Below are positions 56,821-64,000 of a DNA stretch of 64,000 nt, piece after piece. Source of the DNA: Dirofilaria immitis (Eukaryota; Nematoda; Chromadorea; Rhabditida; Onchocercidae); NCBI GenBank assembly GCA_024305405.1, contig JAKNDB010000109.1, forward strand, positions 3,472,001 through 3,536,000, in the 5' to 3' direction. The notes under the pieces were generated by a model, which did no database searches, was not told the origin of the DNA, and saw only the letters and a list, made by a program, of their open reading frames with translations. Position numbers and translations under genes: made by a program. Each line of letters starts with the position of its first letter. Positions within the stretch are counted from its first letter, which is position 1.

Positions 56821-59800
56821 GGGATTCGGGATTTGTAAAATGTTTCACTTGATACGTACCTGTGAAGTTTTTATCTTTTTATGCTTATTAAATGCATTAA
56901 TCTGCACAGTATGCACTTGGAAATAAAGCTGTGGAGCATATTAGAACGGAGATGTAGTGCTGGGTTGTTCAGTTTCTTGATTTGGAGCCCAAACTGATTG
57001 ATTCTGAAGTGTTTCCAGAAGTTTCAAACTGTTTTTAGATGAATAACAGCATTATTAACGATCAATTAACAGTAGGCTTCCCACCATGTAATTCAAAAAA
57101 TTGCTATTTCTACCAGCCCGTCTATCAGCATTTCAATCAGAGATCTCAGAAAAAAATCGACCAATCCTTACGTGTACTTCTTTGCTTTGCATACATATTC
57201 ATAGTTTACATACCAAATTATGCATTTCATGACGCTCTGGAGACCGCTAAGAATGTGAGATCGCAATAATTTTACTCGGAATATTTGTTCAATTGAATTG
57301 CACAAGTGTAATGATGTTTTTGCAAAAGATACTTGGAATGTGGTTTTTAATTGAAGTAATTAAAGTTCTGTAAAGCATACTAATTTATTACATTATTGGG
57401 CTATTCCAATGATGGATCAAGAATTTAAAAAATGATCAAGATTGTTATCAAAAAAAAAAATCGAAGATTAAAATTAAATGGGAATGAACCACTCAAAACA
57501 GAAGACACAAAAACGAATGCATTAAAACTATAATGTTGAATATGATATCGGTGTTATTATTACTGTGCTTTAAATTACTTGATATTAGTGCATGTTTTAA
57601 GGATTTGCATGAATTATTCTAATCCTATAGTTATAGAAATTCATTTTTCTTGCAGTTGTAATTCAGCGTATGGATGGCATATAGCAAAAATCGTCATCCA
57701 TAGTTTGTTTCATGCTTTTTTCGTGTCAATTTCACATATATCTTTTTATTTGGAGATAAATGCCTCCCTAACCTGCACATTTATGTTCAGTTTAGCTTTA
57801 GGCTATCTTTCATCCACTCAAAATATAAGACTAGACAATTCGTTGTTGAGAGAATCTTAACTGAGGGCGTTTACACTATCCAACAGTTGCAATTTTCTGA
57901 TGCAAGCTTTCTCAAATTATTTCAAAAAGGACATTTTCGTTCGTTTTCTGATTGGTTGGATGGAAATTTTGTTGAAAATTTTTGGAGGGATTACAATGAA
58001 CATCTGAAACGTACTACACTACTGTTTTCAGTATGTAATACATGAGTGTGATTAAATAAATGTTAGCGTCCTGAAGGAAATTTATAATTTCAATCTCTCA
58101 GCTATCAATGTGGCCTCTGTTTAGATTGTTGGTAATTAGTACAAAAGAAAGTATTATCATTTGTTATAAAAATCTGCGAGATTAGTTCCCTTAAATGATG
58201 GAGGATAAAACTGGCAGCAAATTCTACTGTAAGAAAATTTAGTGTAGGAGTAGCGCAGCGTCACAGGATAGCGATTCGTACAAGGCAGCGAGGTCGACCT
58301 GATTATCCAGTGACCATTGATATGTCGTACATTTCTTACACATATGTATTCATATATAATATATGTCGACTGCTTCCTTCGAGAGCAATAACCTGTTTTT
58401 CACTGTTTTTCACGAGAATATTAATTCATTTACTCAATTACTAGTCTATTTTTCAAAAAATTCGATCATTTACTGTTGTTTTTCCACTGAAATTGTACGT
58501 TTTTAGCATTTCGAGTCATTATGTTTTCTCTTATCATTCTCATAATAGGTGACATGTTTTTTCCTTAATTTTATTCTCATTATATACAATTTTATGGATA
58601 CCGTACTCGTGAAAAGAAAAATATATCATCTGATATTTAATTGTAGTTTAATGGTTAAATAAATTGAACGACACAATTTAATGTATGTAGCATCGTAATC
58701 TCATTCCATATATTGTTGTGTCCAGTGTACAATCGTACACTCAGATAATAAATATGGTCTAATGGATGGGAAGTTGCTACTCCGAATTTTTGAACTTATT
58801 GTTACAGCTTTTGGTCTTTAAAGAAATGCTGTATGCGTTCAGGATCAGGGCTAAAAATTTGAAAACTTCCTAATAATTTCATTTCGAGGAGGCTTTTTCA
58901 GTTGCTTAAAAGAAAGAATTATCGTTGCAAAGGATTCATACCAAATTTTTCACTATGTGAAAAAATGCATATTCCTGATTTTTTTCTCATCTGACCGGTA
59001 ATTTTTTAATTTTAGATAATCTACGAGAGCTTTCTTAATCTACAGATAGAAAAAAGAAGGAGAATTTGCAAGGGATGTCATCCGTAACAGAACTATGAAG
59101 CTTAAGCTCCTTCGATTATATTGTTCTTCTATCGAACAGTATTGGATATTATTGATAACAAGTTTAATGCTTTTGACACAGTAGCCTAAATTTCCCATGC
59201 GCGATATATGAAAGCTACATCCACGAAATTTATGCAAAATTGGTGAGCTAGTCCAACCTTAAACTGTTAATCGATTTGAGGCAAAAATGAAAATTAACGA
59301 TCTCCCTTTATGTATTATTAAATTCTCCTTCCTTTTTCAACTCTTTTGTGTTCTCTTTTGGATGCCCTGCAAGCAGTTTGATTCTAGTATCTGATAACTG
59401 AACTTTAGTCTTTGCTTCTTTCATGATAAAGAAAAGCTTAGAATTAAAAGATAGGAAAGAAATGTGAATGGGACGTAAATAGATTAGTAATAATTGTTTT
59501 GATCTTTATATCTACAGCGGCTAAATTATAAGCACTGTAATATGACCATGACTTGACTAGGCAATCCTAACAGCAAGCGATTTTGAAATTATACTGCACA
59601 GGCAAGTGTTCGGTATGTATTCAAAAATAAATATGTAAATGAAAAAATAAATTTATGCAGTCATTAAAAGCTTTTATATATTGCACAAACAAATGTTCGG
59701 TTACAAAACAGTCATTAAATCATTGTCATCAAAAAGAATTTGAAATCATTTTAGATGAGATACAATTTTAAGTAAATAGGACGACGGCGGGACAATTACC

Positions 59801-60612
59801 AAAAAGTTCGTTGAGATTGATGAGAAATACCACAGCAGTTCATGTTACATTTTTTCGCATTCTCTACTATCATAGTTTCTACGACAGATCATTGTTGTAT
59901 GGATGATTGAGTTATTTATTTACGAGTTTTCAAGCAAATCTTTCAACCTTAATATTTCCTCATAGAGGGGTTACAGATAGATAATATTAGAGCACGGCAA
60001 AATAGTTATCAGGAAGCTTCAAACAAATTGATATGATACTGCTGATCTTTATTGGTTGAAAATTAGATGCTTCATAACATTGGAAACCGACGAAATTGTA
60101 AACCGAGAAGAAGTGGCTCTATGCATAACATAGTAACACCCTTTTTTTACCATGAATACGCAGCCACAGTAAACACTGATACTAAATTATGATGCGCGGC
60201 CATAAATTTCTATATTCAAGTTATGCTAGAGATTCTCGTCATTATTTATGAAATTAATAAAATTTTATCATCTATTTCTTCCCTTCAAATTCTAATATTG
60301 GCGATGATGAAAAAATATGCATATTTCTAAAACTTATGCGAATCTTTTGTCACCTAATAGAAATTGTTCTTTGGCAAGTGCTAATAATAAGTGCCAGTTT
60401 TGAATGTTTAAATGACATTGATACAACTGAGATATCAGCGTAAACTACAGCAGAATAGGCTTTATAAGCGAATTCCTGTGATAAATACATAAGGAGAAAA
60501 GATTCATATAGCTGTTTTCGAAATTTCAATGCTAAAAGCTGCATCTAATAGTACGAATGATTCACTCATTCTGACAACTGTTATTTTAATAAATTTTTTT
60601 CTCGATGTATGT
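56821..60612. other. Intergenic stretch
   Basis: About 3.8 kb of AT-rich DNA upstream of the secreted-protein gene. A 93-codon hydrophobic open frame at 57579-57860 looks like chance. I see no tRNA, repeat family or exon chain. Confidence 0.45.
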
Positions 60613-60623
60613 ATTTTTCAGAA
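60613..60623 (+). promoter_or_regulatory. Likely spliced-leader acceptor
   Basis: TTTTTCAG followed by AAA leads straight into the paired ATG codons (start 60624) of a signal peptide. There is no earlier exon in frame, so this is best explained as a trans-splice acceptor. Confidence 0.55.
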
Positions 60624-63600
60624 ATGATGATAATTAAGCCTGCTGTTTTATTTCTAGCATTTGTAGCTGTTGTAACTACTCTACAAAATCCACTCATTTC
60701 TTCGCCTTTCGACAATTTTCGCATCGAATGCGCCAAATCCTCAGGTATTTGAAGAATTAGTAATCTCAAACAACGATAAACTAATCAACACTTTGTTAAC
60801 TAAAAATATAATTGCTAAGACTGTAATGGAACAAGAATAAATCAGGTGCCGTAAGAATGAATGTACGAATGGTCGGCTCACAGGGTTTCATTCGTCAGGA
60901 TATTGTCTTCGTAATTGTTTGCGAGCGAGTGGACGAGGTTTGTTTCAATACCACAAATTAACTGTAGTTTTAAATCTTTTCTTTTCCATGTTTTGAGGTC
61001 TTTCGAACGCAATTTAAAGATCAGAATTATGAATTGATATTTTAAGAGTCTAAAATTTTAATTAATTAAATTAATTACAGCTATATCCGTGGCATGGTAT
61101 TCCAACGGGGATTGCGGAAATAGAACGAGAAGATTGCTACTACAGTCATTTGTTCGATCCAGTTGTGGATACAGAATCATTATATACATGTCGACCACGA
61201 GAATATATATCTGGTATTACTCGTCTATCGGACACTAGGTAAAGTCAGCACTACTAAAAGAAGTAAATCATTCCCAAGCGAAATAATAGCTTTGAAATAT
61301 TATCATTTCACAATATAGGGTACAGGTGCTGTGTTGTCGTTTACGAACTCGAGACGAAACGAACTGTAAAGAGAAAGAGTTTACCAAACCAATTGGATCC
61401 GATCTGCAAACAGAAATATATCATCGTAACCAGCTTATCAATTCAATTGCTGTCGAAGGACATAATTACAGGGTGCGATTCTGCGATCTTACTGTCAGAA
61501 CTGTTGGTTCGTTTCTCCCTCATTTTTTAAAAAAATTTTACAAATTCAGTAGCTCCTACTGAAATCTTTCCAAAATTTAAACTTTTCAGTGAAAGTTTGA
61601 CTTCCTGTCTTACTTTAGTTTATATATGTTCATATTCAAGATCTAATCTACGGCGATTTACCTATGAAAACTGGTATTACTACTGAAACTCCCAAGAATT
61701 GGAAATATCTTGATTCAGAAGCAGAAAATAACATATTGAATACAGCAACTGCCAGAATGAAGACTACCACAAAGAATGATTTGTTTGGTAATTCATTTAT
61801 GAAGGCTGAGTATTTTCAGGAAGCTTAAATAATTTGTAGAGTTGGATTGTATGTAAAATTGTTGAATCTGTTAAGGAAAGCTTCCAATTAACTACAAGAC
61901 TAATATTTAGGACGTCTGACATCTCACGTCACAACAGTATCGTCAGCAAATAAAGTCGTTGCCCAGATATTTCCTGCGAGTTCTTTGCAAGGCTTTGAAG
62001 ACCAGGATATGTCGAATACGAATACCTTTTCAATGGATAAAAAGATCATTCTCAAAGTAACAATTCACAACTTTTTATCTGGAATTTATAAATGGTCAAG
62101 GAAAATCGTAACGGAATTTGTGGATCAACAATATAATCAGCGTCGAAATAAGATTTAGTATACAAGAATATCATAGCTCATATATCAAAATCAACACAAT
62201 TGCTGTAACTGCTGCTTGTCCATAAATATAGGCATATTTTCAAAAAAAAATTTGCTGAAAAGACAACTGGAAGAGGAGTGATCATTAGCTGAAAGAGTAA
62301 TCATAGCAGAAGTAACATTATTCGTTAACAAAATTGAAGTTTAAATGTCATATCGATGATCAAGACAAAAATTTGCTTCTTTAAGCTCTATTTTTGGTTT
62401 CTAGTTTTAGATTTTTATAACTTGAAATTTCAAAATTATTCACAATTTCTGCCAGAAATCGTTCCGTCGTTGGATGTGCAACAAACATCTGAAAAGAAAC
62501 TTCCCATTATTATGGATACAATTGCCAAAGATGAGGATCAAAGTACTAATTGGTGAACTTTGGATTTGATCTCAGTAATGATCCATTAAATGTCTAATTC
62601 AATTTACAACAACTGATAATTTCTTACTTCTCGCTATTTTTCAATACCATCTATATCATCTTTAAAGGATCGTTGCCTAGGAAAACTTTTGCGGATCAAA
62701 CGAGTTAAATCAAAAATAATATTTCTTTCACTTCTTGATTATTGTTTTCATTAGGTAGGGAAATTTCAGGGTAATCGATGAAACAAACAATCAAAACTCC
62801 CAAATACCAACTGTTTCTTTCATTTCAACAAACGAGGTTACTATGTTTTATAATGGGATTTCGAAATTCTTTGGTGAAAATTTTAAACAAAATTTTGGAC
62901 GTAAAAATTAAAAATAGTAAAAAATAATACATAGGTAGGACATAATGTTCTAGTAATATCACATTAACAATCCCAGGATCATTCTACTACTCACGAAAAG
63001 GAATTGTTTCGAGCGATCGTGATCGAATAATAACAACATTATCTTATTTCTCTTCACTACGAACTACAACTTCTGCATCACTGATCCTTTTGAAACCTTT
63101 GAACTCTAAAGCATTGTATAATGAAATCACAACAAGAAATAGGGTGAGTTTTTCCAAAGTTTAGAAATTACGGCGTTTTCGCCTGTGAACAATTTGATTC
63201 TGATTTTAGAGTTTTAGATCAAGTTCGAATTAAAAATTTTCGATTTCTCTTTACAAAGAAAAGTTTTTTTGAAGCTGATTTTTCAATTCAATTAGTCAAC
63301 AACGATTGTAAGAAGATGGATAAAGCAGACGTTGAGTCGGATCATTTTCACTACTTCATTTAAGACTACGTCCCAATCAACAATGACAACCTATCCTATA
63401 GAAGAAAATCCTTCTAAATCCAGTAATCAATCACATCGTCATTCTTCTAATGGGGTACACATCGATGAAGAAATCAAGTTTTCTCCATTCGAAAACAAAG
63501 ACAATAATTCTGCTCGTAATAGTGAGGTTAAATAATTTTAGCAATAGTTTTATAAAGTTTTACAAATGAGTTCAAAAATACTAGCTAAATTTACAATTGA

Positions 63601-63826
63601 AAGATCTCAGTTTGTTTACGGTGAGATATAACTGTAAATTGTGTAGGCTCTTGGATCCGAATATTCGCTTCTTACCTCACTTAGTCCTTTTGATATGACC
63701 ACATCAGTGGAAAGTGGTTTTTCATATAAAATTTCGAATGAAATTCGTCATGCTCCAATTAAATCACGTTAGTTTTACCATCTTAACTTTTCATTTACAA
63801 CTTGCATTTTCTCAAACGCAGATTGA
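60624..63826 (+). CDS. Secreted protein: Cys-containing N-terminal domain, Ser/Thr-rich tail
   Basis: I do not recognise the family. Secure exons: 60624-60744, 60846-60937, 61081-61238, 61319-61502, 61619-61787 and 61911-62056 (290 codons, all in phase). The start MMIIKPAVLFLAFVAVVTTL is a signal peptide. The next about 170 residues hold spaced cysteines and motifs to search with: NFRIECAKSSGAVRMNVRM, EREDCYYSHLFDPVVDTES, YTCRPREYISGITRLSDTR and VQVLCCRLRTRDETNC. Later exons are Thr/Ser-rich and hydrophilic, mucin-like linker in character: about 62451-62541 (entry phase unresolved), 62977-63143, 63296-63526 and 63647-63767. A final acceptor at 63821 would give a stop (TGA 63824-63826), but the gene may instead run past the window. 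Probably extracellular or cuticle/surface associated; that is inference. The exon 6 to 7 join is not phase-compatible as placed, so an exon is missing or a base is lost. Confidence 0.7.
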
Positions 63827-64000
63827 AAAATAATTTAGAAAAACAATGTCGAAGAATCTGTTTAAAATTTTCGGAAAAAAATAATCCGTATGTACTTTGC
63901 AAGTTGTTAAGCTCGAAAAGAAGTAGGAACTGCATATAGCGAGTTCAAAGATTTCCCAAACAAACAAACGAATACAGTGGATCGTGAATTTAACTTCCCG
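63827..64000. other. Right edge, nothing supported
   Basis: The last 174 bases are AT-rich. I see no exon with convincing splice sites. A further exon of the secreted-protein gene beyond the edge cannot be excluded. Confidence 0.35.

Noticed and set aside
57579..57860. 93-codon hydrophobic open frame on the plus strand
   Set aside because: Composition is that of random AT-rich DNA, with no splice partners and no recognisable motif.
58250..58320. Possible tRNA on the plus strand (TAGCGCAGCG ... GGTCGACCTG)
   Set aside because: No seven-base acceptor stem or anticodon stem can be drawn, and the B box lacks a base. I could not support a fold.

Overview
This window is eukaryotic and almost certainly from a nematode, probably a spirurid/filarial (clade III) species. 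It is strongly AT-rich. Genes are split into many small exons by roughly 100-900 bp introns, with acceptors of the TTTCAG/TTTTAG type. Several first coding exons begin a few bases after such an acceptor, as expected for spliced-leader trans-splicing. Species assignment is inference. I see no bacterial, viral or organellar insert, no rRNA, no convincing tRNA and no CRISPR array.

Layout. 1-2205 (-): 5' part of a casein kinase 1 delta/epsilon gene (kin-20 type) running off the left edge. 3380-6578 (+): an eight-exon gene I do not recognise, divergent from the kinase. 8121-10466 (-): a secreted saposin-like protein with two SapB domains. 16474-21187 (-): synapsin (snn-1 type). 21968-22220 (+): a doubtful coiled-coil exon. 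26637-31086 (-): ANKLE2/LEM-4-like protein. 38874-41062 (+): a glutaredoxin with a C-x-x-S active site. 43000-49319 (-): a DYRK1/minibrain kinase (mbk-1 type), 16 exons. 60624 to about 63800 (+): a secreted Cys-containing protein with a Ser/Thr-rich tail. The long stretches 10.5-16.4, 31.1-38.9 and 49.3-60.6 kb show no gene I can support beyond weak candidates.

For every multi-exon model I added exon lengths and checked splice phases. Synapsin, ANKLE2 and the unrecognised gene close perfectly. The two kinases, the glutaredoxin and the saposin gene each close only if single bases are put back (five in total). All five are deletions, three in A/T runs of five and two where GG would have become G. 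Two of them hit near-invariant kinase regions. The simplest reading is residual homopolymer deletions in a long-read assembly, not five broken genes. The kinases and synapsin point to neuronal and signalling functions, but these are separate transcription units, not an operon, and I find no multi-gene system.
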